A stretch of 64,000 nt of DNA from Synechococcus sp. PCC 6312 (GCF_000316685.1 NC_019680.1:2729501-2793500), one strand, 5' to 3'. Positions 7,666 to 15,953 are shown, numbered from the stretch's first letter. Translations and numbers: made by a program. The notes: a model not told the origin generated them from the sequence alone.

Positions 7666-9867
7666 ATGACTATGACTCAAACGCCATCGCTCAAAACTCA
7701 GCAGATGCAGGTCGACGGCATGGACTGTATAGGCTGCAAGATGAAAATAGAAGGGAGCCTGGAACGGCTGGGAGGGGTAACAGAGGCAGCGGTGACGGTG
7801 GCAACCGGGCGATTAGTTGTAACCTACGACCCAGAACAGGTCAACGAAGCCGCAATTCAAGACCGGATCAAATCTCTGGGCTACACCCTTAAAACAACCG
7901 CAAGACTTCAGCACAATCCTGGTGCAGATCACTCTCACGCTGAAGGACACTCTCACGAAGAGCCGGATACAGATGATGGGCACGAGCATGGTCACAATCA
8001 CCGCTCTGGTGAATTTAAGCTGAAGCAAGAACTGCCACCCGTCCTGATTGCGATTGCCCTGTTTGCTATTGCCATTATTTTTAAGCAGCCCTTACACAAC
8101 ACACCCTACAACTCTGCTGAATTTGCAGTGATTATTCCTGCCTACCTGTTGAGTGGCTGGAACGTGCTCAAAACGGCGGGACGTAATATTCTGCGAGGGC
8201 AGGTTTTTGACGAAAACTTTTTAATGACAATCGCCACCTTGGGCGCACTAGCGATTCATCAGCTACCCGAAGCTGTTGCCGTGATGCTATTCTTTCGGGT
8301 TGGAGAGCTATTTCAGGAATACTCGGTGGGGCGATCACGTCGTTCCATCAGAGCTTTACTGGAAGTGCGTCCCGATACTGCGAATCTAAAACTGAATGGC
8401 ATAGTTCGACAGGTTTCGCCAGAAAGGGTGAAGGTTGGAGACCTGGTTCTAGTGAAGCCCGGTGAAAAAATACCGCTGGATGGGGAGATTTTAGAAGGAA
8501 GATCGCAGGTGGATACCTCAGCCCTGACTGGAGAGTCTGTTCCGCGCACGGTAAAACCAGGAGACTCGATCCTTGGGGGTATGATTAACCAATCCGGTAT
8601 GCTGACTATTCGAGTGACTAAGCTGTTTGGTGAATCCTCAATTGCGAAAATTCTCGATTTAGTTGAAAATGCATCTAACAAAAAGGCATCTACTGAGAAA
8701 TTTATTACTAAATTTGCCCGTTACTACACCCCGATAGTTGTATTTCTCTCATTAGTTGTTGCTCTGTTGCCACCGTTATTTATTCCTGGTGCAGATCGTT
8801 CTGATTGGGTTTATCGTGCTCTAGTATTGTTGGTTATCTCTTGTCCCTGTGGATTGGTCATTAGCATTCCGCTAGGCTATTTTGGTGGGATTGGAGGAGC
8901 GGCCACGCGAGGAATTTTAGTCAAGGGTTCTATCTTTTTGGATTCCCTTACAGAGGTTAAAACTGTTGTGTTTGATAAGACTGGAACCTTAACGAAAGGT
9001 ACGTTCAATGTTACTCGGATCGTTACTAAGAATGGTTTTTCTGAAGCTGAATTGCTAAGACTAGCCGCAAATGCAGAATCTCATTCTAACCACCCAGTCG
9101 GGTTGTCGATTCGGGAGACTTACGCCCAACCGATCGCGGACTCTAAAGTGACGAACTATGAAGAGATCGCAGGCCATGGAATTCGCGCCATTGTGGAAAA
9201 TCATGTGGTGATTGCTGGTAACGATCGCCTCCTACATCGAGAAAATATCAAACATGATACCTGTAATGTGGCAGGTACGGTGGTTCATTTAGCTGTTGAT
9301 GGATGTTACGCCGGATATATTCTGATTGCTGATGAGGTCAAAGCTGATGCAGCTCAAGCCATCAGAGACTTAAGGCGTATGGGAGTTGAAAAGATCGTGA
9401 TGTTGACGGGAGATAACCAGGTGGTTGCCCAATCCGTTGCCCATCAACTTGGTTTAGATGCATTTGTTGCTGAACTACTACCGGAAGGAAAAGTCTATGA
9501 AATCGAGAAATTGCTAGATCAAGCTGGGAAAAAGAAACTTGCGTTTGTGGGAGATGGCATCAATGACGCGCCTGTAATTGCCAGAGCTGACATTGGCATA
9601 GCAATGGGAGGACTGGGGTCGGATGCTGCCATTGAGACAGCCGATGTGGTGTTAATGACAGATGATCCTTCAAAGGTGGCAGAGGCTATCAAAGTTGCCC
9701 AGAAGACCCGCCAAATTGTTGTGCAGAATATTGTGATAGCGCTAATGATTAAAGCAATCTTTATTGGATTAGGCAGCATTGGATTAGCAACGCTTTGGGA
9801 AGCTGTGTTCGCGGATGTTGGTGTGGCAGTATTCGCTATTTTCAATGCCTCGCGAGTTTTGAAATAG
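7666..9867 (+). CDS. ziaA: P1B-type zinc/cadmium-exporting ATPase, ZiaA-like
   Basis: This 733-residue P-type ATPase has an N-terminal HMA domain with GMDCIGC (about residue 18), a His-rich linker (HSHAEGHSHEE...HEHGHNH, about 86-110), an actuator TGES, a membrane SCPCGL motif, the phosphorylation motif DKTGT, a nucleotide-domain HP (NHPVG), and GDGINDAP. Helix 8 carries ADVG, the Asp expected of the Zn/Cd/Pb subgroup. It pumps zinc or related ions out of the cytosol. It is divergent from the ArsR/SmtB repressor, the ziaA-ziaR arrangement known in cyanobacteria. Confidence 0.95.
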   Translation: MTMTQTPSLKTQQMQVDGMDCIGCKMKIEGSLERLGGVTEAAVTVATGRLVVTYDPEQVNEAAIQDRIKSLGYTLKTTARLQHNPGADHSHAEGHSHEEPDTDDGHEHGHNHRSGEFKLKQELPPVLIAIALFAIAIIFKQPLHNTPYNSAEFAVIIPAYLLSGWNVLKTAGRNILRGQVFDENFLMTIATLGALAIHQLPEAVAVMLFFRVGELFQEYSVGRSRRSIRALLEVRPDTANLKLNGIVRQVSPERVKVGDLVLVKPGEKIPLDGEILEGRSQVDTSALTGESVPRTVKPGDSILGGMINQSGMLTIRVTKLFGESSIAKILDLVENASNKKASTEKFITKFARYYTPIVVFLSLVVALLPPLFIPGADRSDWVYRALVLLVISCPCGLVISIPLGYFGGIGGAATRGILVKGSIFLDSLTEVKTVVFDKTGTLTKGTFNVTRIVTKNGFSEAELLRLAANAESHSNHPVGLSIRETYAQPIADSKVTNYEEIAGHGIRAIVENHVVIAGNDRLLHRENIKHDTCNVAGTVVHLAVDGCYAGYILIADEVKADAAQAIRDLRRMGVEKIVMLTGDNQVVAQSVAHQLGLDAFVAELLPEGKVYEIEKLLDQAGKKKLAFVGDGINDAPVIARADIGIAMGGLGSDAAIETADVVLMTDDPSKVAEAIKVAQKTRQIVVQNIVIALMIKAIFIGLGSIGLATLWEAVFADVGVAVFAIFNASRVLK

Positions 9868-9980
9868 AGTAAAGCTTTGATTTAATTTATCTGCCCAAAC
9901 AAGTCAACCTTTATTCATTCGGGTAAATAAACCTTCCCTGATGTTGTCCTGACTCACTGCCATAGCTCCATTATTCCTAT

Positions 9981-10400
9981 TTAGGGAGTAACTGTGTCAA
10001 TCAGCGGACAAATTTCAGCGTCAGTCAGTTTGGGTGTGATGCTTTGCCACTGGGTTTGATAAGTCTCTAGTTCCTGCTTGAAGGTCTGCATTTGTGAAAT
10101 TTGGGTGTTAAGTTGTTGGATTTTCTTGGCCAGTAAACTCTGCACCATCTCACAGGGTAATTCCCCCCGGTCTCGAACATTGAGAATTTGGCGAATTTCA
10201 TCCAAGGCTAAACCTAGGGCCTGGGCTTTTTTGACAAAGAGAACTTGGGAAATAACCTCTGGAGAGTAGTACCGATAACCATTATCACCTCGTTTGGCCG
10301 GACCAATTAAACCCAGAGTTTCGTAGTAGCGCAGAGTTGGGATAGATACGCCCGATTGTTTGGCCACATCGCCAATTTTCAGAGGTGAACGACTCATCAT
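9981..10400 (-). CDS. MerR family metal-responsive regulator
   Basis: This is about 139 residues from ATG 10400 (AGGA eight bases before it); ATG 10397 is equally possible. The N-terminal HTH reads LKIGDVAKQSGVSIPTLRYYE, followed by a dimerisation coiled coil. A Cys in GELPCEMV and a C-terminal CPLI are the probable metal ligands. MerR proteins bind the over-long spacer of a target promoter and twist it on metal binding. The divergent promoter at 10422-10453 fits this. Which ion is sensed cannot be told. Confidence 0.9.
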   Translation of the reverse strand: MMSRSPLKIGDVAKQSGVSIPTLRYYETLGLIGPAKRGDNGYRYYSPEVISQVLFVKKAQALGLALDEIRQILNVRDRGELPCEMVQSLLAKKIQQLNTQISQMQTFKQELETYQTQWQSITPKLTDAEICPLIDTVTP

Positions 10401-10421
10401 CAAAAATATCCTAAAAAACAC

Positions 10422-10453
10422 TTGACTCTCAAGTCTGCTTTAGACTTTAACAT
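10422..10453 (+). promoter_or_regulatory. MerR-type promoter with 20-bp spacer and internal dyad
   Basis: A -35 box TTGACT (10422-10427) and a -10 box TAACAT (10448-10453) are 20 bp apart, longer than the usual 17. Inside the spacer is a perfect dyad AAGTCT-N5-AGACTT (10431-10447). This geometry is characteristic of MerR-activated promoters. The predicted transcription start near 10460 rules out ATG 10460 as the start of the downstream gene, unless the mRNA is leaderless. Confidence 0.85.
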
Positions 10454-10486
10454 AAAACTATGTTGAATTCATTAGGAGTCAAGACG

Positions 10487-11284
10487 ATGAACTTAGAGCG
10501 CAGACAAACCACAGTAAAAGTCTATCGGATGTCAATGCCTGACCATGAGTGTCCTTGGGGAGTAAAAGCGGTTGCATTACTCAATGACAACAACATTCCG
10601 TTTGAGGATATTCGCTTGTCAACTAAAGCCGAAGTAGAAGAGTTCAAGACCCTGCACCAGGTTAAAACCACGCCGCAAATCTTCTGGGATGGAACTCGCA
10701 TTGGGGGTTATACGGATTTAGCGGCCTATTTAGAGGTGCAAGCCCAGGCCCCGGAGTATTCCTACACCCCTGTGATTGCCTTGTTTTCGACTGCAGGGCT
10801 AATGGCCGTAGCAACTTCCCTTGGGTTTACTGGGTTTATGGGGATTGCCCTGTCGATGCTGGCTTCCTTAAAGTTGATGGATATAGATGCGTTTGCCGAG
10901 AGTTTTGCCAAATACGACCTGATTACGAAACGCTGTAAACCCTATGGAAAAGTTTATCCGTTTATCGAGTTATTTATTGGCCTGGGGATTTTATCGGGCC
11001 TGGCTCCAATGGCGACAGGTGTGGGGGCTTTGGTGGTTGGGGTTAGTGGTGGAATTTCTGTGTTTAAGGCAGTTTTTATTGATAAGTTAGCCTTAAATTG
11101 TGCTTGTGTGGGTGGTAATTCTAAAGCACCTCTTGGCCTGGTCAGTTTTGCCGAAAATGCGATTATGGCTTTGATGGGAGTCATGTTGCTAGCTTCTCCT
11201 GGCGAGCCTGAATTAGTAAAGACCCCAACCTTAAATCAACTTCTGGGAACGGAAATGGCATTGATTCAAGAGTATTCTCGTTAG
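10487..11284 (+). CDS. Glutaredoxin-MauE/DoxX fusion membrane protein
   Basis: This 265-residue protein starts at ATG 10487, with AGGAG at 10474-10478. Residues 10-85 are a glutaredoxin-like fold (VYRMSMPDHECPWGVKAVALL, TTPQIFWDGTRIGGYTDL); the usual CPYC site is changed to CPWG, so only one active Cys remains. Four predicted helices follow, forming a MauE/DoxX-like domain with FAKYDLITKRCKPYGKVYPFIE and the conserved CACVGGNSKAPLG. It is probably a thiol-redox membrane protein induced by metal through the adjacent MerR. Confidence 0.87.
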   Translation: MNLERRQTTVKVYRMSMPDHECPWGVKAVALLNDNNIPFEDIRLSTKAEVEEFKTLHQVKTTPQIFWDGTRIGGYTDLAAYLEVQAQAPEYSYTPVIALFSTAGLMAVATSLGFTGFMGIALSMLASLKLMDIDAFAESFAKYDLITKRCKPYGKVYPFIELFIGLGILSGLAPMATGVGALVVGVSGGISVFKAVFIDKLALNCACVGGNSKAPLGLVSFAENAIMALMGVMLLASPGEPELVKTPTLNQLLGTEMALIQEYSR

Positions 11285-11299
11285 CATCCAATACTCTGA

Positions 11300-11316
11300 T
11301 TTCATCTTAATTTCAT
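11300..11316 (+). promoter_or_regulatory. TTTCAT-N5-TTTCAT box 1
   Basis: TTTCAT occurs at 11300-11305 and again at 11311-11316, an 11-bp period. Tandem half-sites with this period are typical of OmpR/PhoB-class response regulators. It lies just after the glutaredoxin fusion gene. Confidence 0.6.
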
Positions 11317-11497
11317 GATCATTACTCAGAATTGGAATCAGGGCTATAGCAGTCCGTCTTCATTTGTGAGAGTAATTGATCATCACAGGCCTTAACAAGG
11401 AACAGCCCTTCGCTAAAACTAGAAACTTTCAGGGAGATATAATTCCGCCCTAATCTCACAATTTATTACTGTTTACTATATAACTTGATTCATGAAA

Positions 11498-11514
11498 TTT
11501 CATCATCATTTCAT
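11498..11514 (+). promoter_or_regulatory. TTTCAT-N5-TTTCAT box 2, upstream of the DUF2808 gene
   Basis: TTTCAT occurs at 11498-11503 and 11509-11514. The box is about 80 bases before the DUF2808 start, a usual place for an activator site, with the OmpR-type regulator gene next in line. Confidence 0.65.
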
Positions 11515-11596
11515 AATGACACTCTAAGCTTATATCTAAGAGCCAGAATAGAAATTCTGTTCTTGTAATTGCTAACTTGCTCTAAAAGGATTAACC

Positions 11597-12055
11597 ATGA
11601 ATGTTTTCAGGTATATGATGATTGCTTTACTATCATTGGGTTTATTTCCTCAGCCTTCTTTTTCTAAGAATTTATTGCCGAATATTCAAGAGGCTTATGC
11701 CAATCCTAATAGTACAGGCACTGTCTTTTCTAATTATTATATTTTGATCAATATTGGTCACGGTAATATTGAAGCATTGTCAATGACAATTCCCAAAAAA
11801 TTGGGTGTGATAAATGGCATTAGTGTTATTGATGAAGCTGGAAATAAGGTTGAGATGAGCTATACTATTGACAATTATCTAGTTCGACTAAGTTTTGATA
11901 AACCTGTTCATCAAGAAAACTTAAAAATTGTTTTAAAATCTGTAAAAGACTCAAATATCAATGCTCGTTCCTGGTTTTTTTATCTTTCCGCAAAGTTGCG
12001 CGGTGAGTCTGACTTTATTCCCTTTGGTACAGCTCGAATTAATACCTATGATTAG
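11597..12055 (+). CDS. DUF2808-type secreted protein
   Basis: This 152-residue protein has a signal peptide (about residues 1-23, ending near SFS) and a beta-rich body (LSMTIPKKLGVINGISVIDEAG, then LKIVLKSV and WFFYLSAKLRGESDFIPFG), which matches the cyanobacterial DUF2808 family. The function of the family is not known to me. A TTTCAT-type box lies upstream and the response regulator gene follows 79 bases later, so it may belong to the same metal stress regulon. Confidence 0.75.
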   Translation: MNVFRYMMIALLSLGLFPQPSFSKNLLPNIQEAYANPNSTGTVFSNYYILINIGHGNIEALSMTIPKKLGVINGISVIDEAGNKVEMSYTIDNYLVRLSFDKPVHQENLKIVLKSVKDSNINARSWFFYLSAKLRGESDFIPFGTARINTYD

Positions 12056-12134
12056 ATGTCTTTGGTAAAATTTTCGAGAAATCTTCTGGTATTTTAACTG
12101 GAGGGTTTTTTAGCTTCCGTTTACTATATTGGTT

Positions 12135-12827
12135 ATGCGAATACTTTTGGTCGAAGATGAATCAGATTTAGGGGCAGCAGTTCAAAAGGCTTTGACTCAA
12201 GCAAACTATATTGTGGATTGGGTTCAGGATGGCAACCAGGCCTGGGGCTTCTTAGGGAACCATTGGACTCATTACTCGCTTGGCATCTTTGATTGGTTAT
12301 TACCAGGTCTAACAGGAATTGAACTCTGTCAACGGTTACGAGCTAACCAAAATCCTCTCCCCATCTTGATTCTGACTGCAAAGGATAAAATTAGTGACCG
12401 GGTAGCTGGCCTGGATGCAGGGGCGGATGATTATCTCGTTAAACCCTTTGGAATGGAGGAACTTTTAGCGCGTTTGCGGGCTTTACACCGTCGTTCTCCC
12501 CAGTTGCAAGCTAATACATTAACTGTTGGCAGCATTACCTTAGACTATGGCACAGCTAATTTAATCATTCAGAACACGGAAGCTGATTCGGTCAGGATTC
12601 CTCTGACGGCTAAAGAATTTCAACTGATCGAATATTTCATGAAACATCCCCAGCAAATTCTCAGCAGTGAAAAAATTAAAAATCAACTGTGGGCGATTGC
12701 TTCTGAGTCCACCAGTAATGTTGTTGCGGCCCAAGTTCGGATTCTGCGCCGTAAATTAGCAGACCATGGACTGACTAATCCGATTGAGACCGTCTATGGC
12801 CTGGGATATCGCTTTGATCCGGCATGA
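12135..12827 (+). CDS. OmpR/PhoB-class response regulator without an adjacent kinase
   Basis: This 230-residue protein starts at ATG 12135 (MRILLVEDES). The receiver domain has the acidic pair ED, the phosphoacceptor in GIFDWLLPG, and the switch Lys in YLVKPFG. The winged-helix C-terminal half ends with VRILRRKLADHG and ETVYGLGYRFDPA. No histidine kinase gene is adjacent; the gene downstream is a DUF305 protein. The TTTCAT boxes on both sides are its likely binding sites. The arrangement resembles cyanobacterial copper regulation (CopR with CopM), but that is inference. Confidence 0.93.
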   Translation: MRILLVEDESDLGAAVQKALTQANYIVDWVQDGNQAWGFLGNHWTHYSLGIFDWLLPGLTGIELCQRLRANQNPLPILILTAKDKISDRVAGLDAGADDYLVKPFGMEELLARLRALHRRSPQLQANTLTVGSITLDYGTANLIIQNTEADSVRIPLTAKEFQLIEYFMKHPQQILSSEKIKNQLWAIASESTSNVVAAQVRILRRKLADHGLTNPIETVYGLGYRFDPA

Positions 12828-12877
12828 ATCCAAAGGCTTATTACCCGTTCTTTGAATGCAAGATGACCCACTCTCAA

Positions 12878-12894
12878 TTTCATCTTGATTTCAT
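12878..12894 (+). promoter_or_regulatory. TTTCAT-N5-TTTCAT box 3, upstream of the DUF305 gene
   Basis: TTTCAT occurs at 12878-12883 and 12889-12894, 49 bases before the DUF305 start. The spacing and orientation match the boxes at 11300 and 11498, which suggests common control. Confidence 0.7.
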
Positions 12895-12942
12895 GATGTT
12901 TGGTCAGACTAGAAGTAGGAAAGTAAACAGGAGAGGACTTGT

Positions 12943-13530
12943 ATGCGTCATCAACTATGGATTTATGGCTTGGCTGGGCTTATTCTTACGGGGTCTGCGG
13001 CGGCGGTAACAGTGGCGTATCAAAGTCAATCATCCAGTGTCGTCGCTCAACGTCCGATGCAAATGGGTTGGACTGATCAAGGATTTATCGAAATGATGAT
13101 TCCGCATCACCAAGATGCCATTGATATGGCCGAGCTTGCCTTAAAAAAAGCTCAACACCCAGAACTCAAAACGCTGGCTCAGAGCATTATCCAGGATCAA
13201 GAGCGTGAAATTAACGAAATGAAGACCTGGTATCAACAGTGGTTTGGCCGGGCTGTTCCACCCCTATCCACTCAGGGCTTGATGGGAATGCACCAGGAAC
13301 ACGGGATGATGGCGATGGATTTGGCAGCCTTAGAAACTGCACAGAACTTTGATCGTGAATTTATTCGTCAGATGATTCCCCACCACCAAATGGCTGTGAT
13401 GATGGCCAGCAACCTCAAAACCAACACTAATCGTCCGGAAATGGAAAAACTCGCTGACGATATTATTCGTTCTCAAAGCGCAGAGATTAAGCAAATGAAG
13501 CAATGGTATCAGGCCTGGTATAGCCATTAA
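12943..13530 (+). CDS. DUF305 periplasmic metal-binding protein, CopM-like
   Basis: This 195-residue protein has an N-terminal membrane anchor or signal (about 7-27) and two repeats of the DUF305 unit: FIEMMIPHHQDAIDMAELAL and FIRQMIPHHQMAVMMASNL. The Met/His clusters (MIPHHQ, MGMHQEHGMMAMD) are the expected copper ligands. Proteins of this kind, including CopM of Synechocystis, bind copper in the periplasm. Start ATG 12943 has AGGAG upstream. It lies behind the response regulator and a TTTCAT box. Confidence 0.88.
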   Translation: MRHQLWIYGLAGLILTGSAAAVTVAYQSQSSSVVAQRPMQMGWTDQGFIEMMIPHHQDAIDMAELALKKAQHPELKTLAQSIIQDQEREINEMKTWYQQWFGRAVPPLSTQGLMGMHQEHGMMAMDLAALETAQNFDREFIRQMIPHHQMAVMMASNLKTNTNRPEMEKLADDIIRSQSAEIKQMKQWYQAWYSH

Positions 13531-13597
13531 AGATAATGGATTTCCCTCCCTCACTGGGGCTTAGGTAACCTGAAGAACTGTGTACACACCCGCCAAA

Positions 13598-13849
13598 ATG
13601 CCCATTGATAGACGCAAATACCCAAAAAACTGGAAGTCCATTGCCCATACCATCAAGCACAATGCCAACTGGACGTGCCAAGATTGTGGGCGGCCATGCC
13701 GCCCACCAGGCGTTCCCTGGAAAGTCTTTATTCACTGGCTCTGTGACTATCCCGACAAACGCTGGATCAAAGATACACTCCAAAATGACCGGAAAATGGT
13801 ACAACGCTTCACGTTAACGGTGGCCACCTCAACGCTAGCTCTTTCTTGA
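13598..13849 (+). pseudogene. HNH endonuclease, frameshifted and truncated
   Basis: The frame from ATG 13598 begins MPIDRRKYPKNWK, then NANWTCQDCGRPCRPPG, the start of a common cyanobacterial HNH protein. Near 13830 the sequence encodes RFTLTVA and then leaves the family. One missing base there would restore VAHLN, the catalytic His region. The second zinc-binding CxxC half is absent downstream. Confidence 0.75.
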
Positions 13850-14001
13850 CAGGCGTTTCAAGGACGTTTAATGACTGCCCTGTGTAAGGTTCTATATGCA
13901 GGGGCAACTTTCCATCTACTGATACTATCTCGTTTGGTTGGTATTGCTCAATGCCACAAGAGTTAAATTCATCCATAGCCGTCAAATAAATATTTGATTT
14001 A

Positions 14002-14589
14002 CTATATCAGCTTTGATTTCAGATTCAGTGGATTTGCTTGCATAAATGGTTCTTTCCAGTTAGAGCCAATGATCTGGTTTCCACGCTTGAGGATGGTTAG
14101 GTATTTTCTGAGGTCGTATTTTCCTTTCTGGGTCATGGTTTGCATCCGGCCATCGTGGATGAAGTTATGGCAAGCGTGGCAGAGCGCAGCCATTTCAATG
14201 AGTTTTACTTCTCCGGTTTGGTAGTTAATGTCATAGATTTCGTGAGCTTCTAGCCATTGCCGATATCTGGCTCTGGATTGATGGATGCCGCAAGCATGGC
14301 AGTGGTAATCTTGTGCGGCATAGGCTTTTTTGCGGGTTTCGTCCCACCACTTTTGGCCTTTGATGGTGCGTGGGGCGAGGCTGTGCAGAGGTTTGGGAAT
14401 ATTGGGATGCAGTAGCAGTTCTTTACGGCCTTGCTCCAGGTTTTCATGCTCTAATTTTATTTCGATGCTCTCCATCAGTCGTTCTGCATTTTTCTTGAGT
14501 AGTTCTAGTCCGGTGGTTAATTTGGGTGTTCGGGGTTGGATTGGGGCGGCTGGCCCAAATGCACTGTAGTATTCTGAAACTTTGATCAT
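14002..14589 (-). CDS. HNH endonuclease domain protein
   Basis: This is a 195-residue protein. The C-terminal half holds an HNH fold: CHACG near residue 98, then AHEIYDINYQTGEVKLIEM, then LCHACHNFIHDG. The four cysteines and the HE pair look intact. The N-terminal half is Lys/Glu rich and not recognised. It is the last gene of a minus-strand run of small element-borne genes. A CCTACGG box lies 24 bases before its start. A role in DNA cleavage is expected from the fold; substrate unknown. Confidence 0.82.
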   Translation of the reverse strand: MIKVSEYYSAFGPAAPIQPRTPKLTTGLELLKKNAERLMESIEIKLEHENLEQGRKELLLHPNIPKPLHSLAPRTIKGQKWWDETRKKAYAAQDYHCHACGIHQSRARYRQWLEAHEIYDINYQTGEVKLIEMAALCHACHNFIHDGRMQTMTQKGKYDLRKYLTILKRGNQIIGSNWKEPFMQANPLNLKSKLI

Positions 14590-14613
14590 GGCTTTTCTCT
14601 AAGGTTTGCCATT

Positions 14614-14620
14614 CCGTAGG
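14614..14620 (-). promoter_or_regulatory. CCTACGG leader box (HNH gene)
   Basis: CCTACGG on the minus strand, 24 bases before ATG 14589. It belongs to a family of eight boxes before minus-strand genes in this region. Confidence 0.6.
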
Positions 14621-14638
14621 TTTTCTGAAGTCTGCCAT

Positions 14639-14664
14639 AAAAAAAGCCCCCCCTTCGGGAGGCT
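14639..14664 (-). terminator. Intrinsic terminator of the 39-residue ORF
   Basis: Read on the minus strand, a GC-rich hairpin GCCTCCCGAAGGGGGGGC (14646-14663) is followed by a run of seven T. It lies ten bases after the small ORF ending at 14674 and before the HNH gene. Confidence 0.88.
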
Positions 14665-14673
14665 CTCTTTTTG

Positions 14674-14793
14674 CTAGTCGAGTTGCTCTAAGAACCAGTC
14701 GTATTCTTCTATGGTGATCAGATAGTTGGAGTACAGATACTCAACATCTTCAAGAATTGCACTGAGTTCTTCTTTCGATAAGTTTTGAGGCAT
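14674..14793 (-). CDS. Small acidic protein, 39 residues
   Basis: ATG 14793 to TAG 14674 encodes 39 residues starting MPQNLSKEELSAILEDVEYL and ending in WFLEQLD. It is strongly acidic and predicted helical. A terminator follows at once. No family is recognised. Three other short ORFs in the window (34324, 35248, 36086) sit in the same setting, with a long leader before and a terminator after, which supports translation. Confidence 0.6.
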   Translation of the reverse strand: MPQNLSKEELSAILEDVEYLYSNYLITIEEYDWFLEQLD

Positions 14794-14979
14794 AGGTTCT
14801 ACCTATCAGGACGCAGAACCTGGACAGGACGGTTGTCGGCTTACGGATTCTTTGGGTTTGGGTATAAACCCTTAGAATCCGTTAGCGGCAAGCGAGGCTT
14901 CAGCCATGAGGATTAAATGGGGGGTAGCCCGTAGGGGGGAACCGTTTATGCCGCAATGCTGGAACGACACTTGCCGTTT
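14794..14979 (-). other. Long leader before the 39-residue ORF, possible diverged member of the leader repeat family
   Basis: No gene is seen. On the minus strand it has GCATTGCGGCATAAAC near 14956, resembling GCTTTTGCGGCATAGG in the leader repeats at 34498, 35482 and 36206. An imperfect dyad around GGATTCTAAGGGTTTATACC lies near 14850-14885. Confidence 0.4.
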
Positions 14980-15174
14980 TTAACTGACAGCCGCGCCTGT
15001 AAGATTGAGAACCCTGGTAGGACGATCCAATTCCTTCTCTTTCACTTTCACTTCTGAAACATTGGGAAATAGTTGCGTCACGATCCGAATCGCTTCTCCG
15101 GTGTTGACGGCACAGATTTCTGGCGTTTTAATCGTTTTCCTGTTTTCTTTTGCTTGGGCAGTAAATACTTTCAT
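14980..15174 (-). CDS. Hypothetical 64-residue protein
   Basis: The protein starts MKVFTAQAKENRKTIKT and contains EAIRIVTQLFPNVSEVKVKEKEL. ATG 15174 has AGGAGG directly upstream at the ideal distance. It is a small mixed alpha/beta protein without a recognised family. A TTGTTCTAGGGG motif starts eleven bases before the ATG, shared with two other places in the region. It is in a run of element-borne minus-strand genes. Confidence 0.65.
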   Translation of the reverse strand: MKVFTAQAKENRKTIKTPEICAVNTGEAIRIVTQLFPNVSEVKVKEKELDRPTRVLNLTGAAVS

Positions 15175-15238
15175 GCTTCCTCCTTTGTTCTAGGGGAACG
15201 TTAGTAATTATAGTCCAGACTTTAAGCTCTATGCAGCT

Positions 15239-15382
15239 TTAGCTCTTTTTTAGATTTTGGCTAAGTTGCTTAAACTTTTTTTGGATTTGTCGTTTACGGG
15301 CGACTCCGCCTCGACCTTTACTATTTCGGCGTGGCCCGCTACGGGGTGATTCGTGCTTTTTTAGTTTGGTGAAGTCTTCCAT
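15239..15382 (-). CDS. Very basic 47-residue protein
   Basis: ATG 15382 to TAA 15239 encodes MEDFTKLKKHESPRSGPRRN and a Lys/Arg-rich tail ending LKKS. Net charge is strongly positive, as in small nucleic-acid-binding proteins. It lies between two conserved-looking hypothetical genes on the same strand with short gaps. No family is recognised, and function as a DNA- or RNA-binding protein is only suggested by charge. Confidence 0.55.
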   Translation of the reverse strand: MEDFTKLKKHESPRSGPRRNSKGRGGVARKRQIQKKFKQLSQNLKKS

Positions 15383-15441
15383 TTTTTTGCTCCAATTTGT
15401 AAAGGGAAAGGGAGCTTAATGCTCCCCCCCAGGTTGTTTGT

Positions 15442-15915
15442 TTAGCGGCGGGTCAACTGGATTGCCTCAGCGAGTAAGGTATTGGCGATGTTGATCGTGG
15501 CGATGTTGGTGGCTTTACCGCTGAGGTTGCTGGTCAGGGCGTTAGCGATGGTCAAGCAATGTTCGTAGATCGGAAACAGTTCATTGATTGCTTCGACAAC
15601 AGCTTCTTTCTTTTGCAAGGAGGGCTTATTGCCTTCAGCGATCCGCCATTTGCCGTTGGACAGTTGCACTACATCAATGATGTCGTCCCGTTTGAGGTTG
15701 ACGTAGGGTTCCTTCCCTTCTTCAAACCAGACGACATCTTCGATGCTTGGGTCTTCCAATGCCTGGAATTTGATGTTTTGGCTATTGCCGTATTCAGACG
15801 TGAATACTTTATTGGCGGGAAAGATGACCCGTGCTTGGATTACGCCTTTATGTCGCGGTTGAACAACATTGTAGGTGTTGGTTTGGGTTTCGGTTTCTGG
15901 ACGTTCAGTAGTCAT
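15442..15915 (-). CDS. Hypothetical 157-residue protein of the mobile region
   Basis: The likely start is the second Met (15915), giving MTTERPETETQTNTYNVVQP; ATG 15921 is also possible. The middle part is beta-rich (GVIQARVIFPANKVFTSEYG, IEDVVWFEEGKEPYVNLK). The C-terminal third is helical (CLTIANALTSNLSGKATNIA). No family is recognised; a nucleic-acid-binding fold is possible but not shown. It is followed by a very basic small protein and preceded by the DUF6876 gene. Confidence 0.7.
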   Translation of the reverse strand: MTTERPETETQTNTYNVVQPRHKGVIQARVIFPANKVFTSEYGNSQNIKFQALEDPSIEDVVWFEEGKEPYVNLKRDDIIDVVQLSNGKWRIAEGNKPSLQKKEAVVEAINELFPIYEHCLTIANALTSNLSGKATNIATINIANTLLAEAIQLTRR

Positions 15916-15953
15916 CACCATAAGTTAGATTTCCTCGTTTGAGAACACTTTAG

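Larger units (their letters stand above)
11285..11596. other. Intergenic space with two OmpR-type direct-repeat boxes
   Basis: No gene is seen in these 312 bases. They hold two TTTCAT-N5-TTTCAT boxes, described separately, and AT-rich sequence before the DUF2808 gene. An AAGGA ribosome site lies just before its start at 11597. Confidence 0.6.

Noticed and set aside
13605..13817. 70-residue ORF overlapping the HNH pseudogene
   Set aside because: Alternative frame; the HNH-like frame carries the CxxC motif.
14639..14664. CCTTCGG-like string within the terminator as a further leader box
   Set aside because: It is the UUCG loop of the terminator hairpin and is not placed before a start codon at the usual distance.
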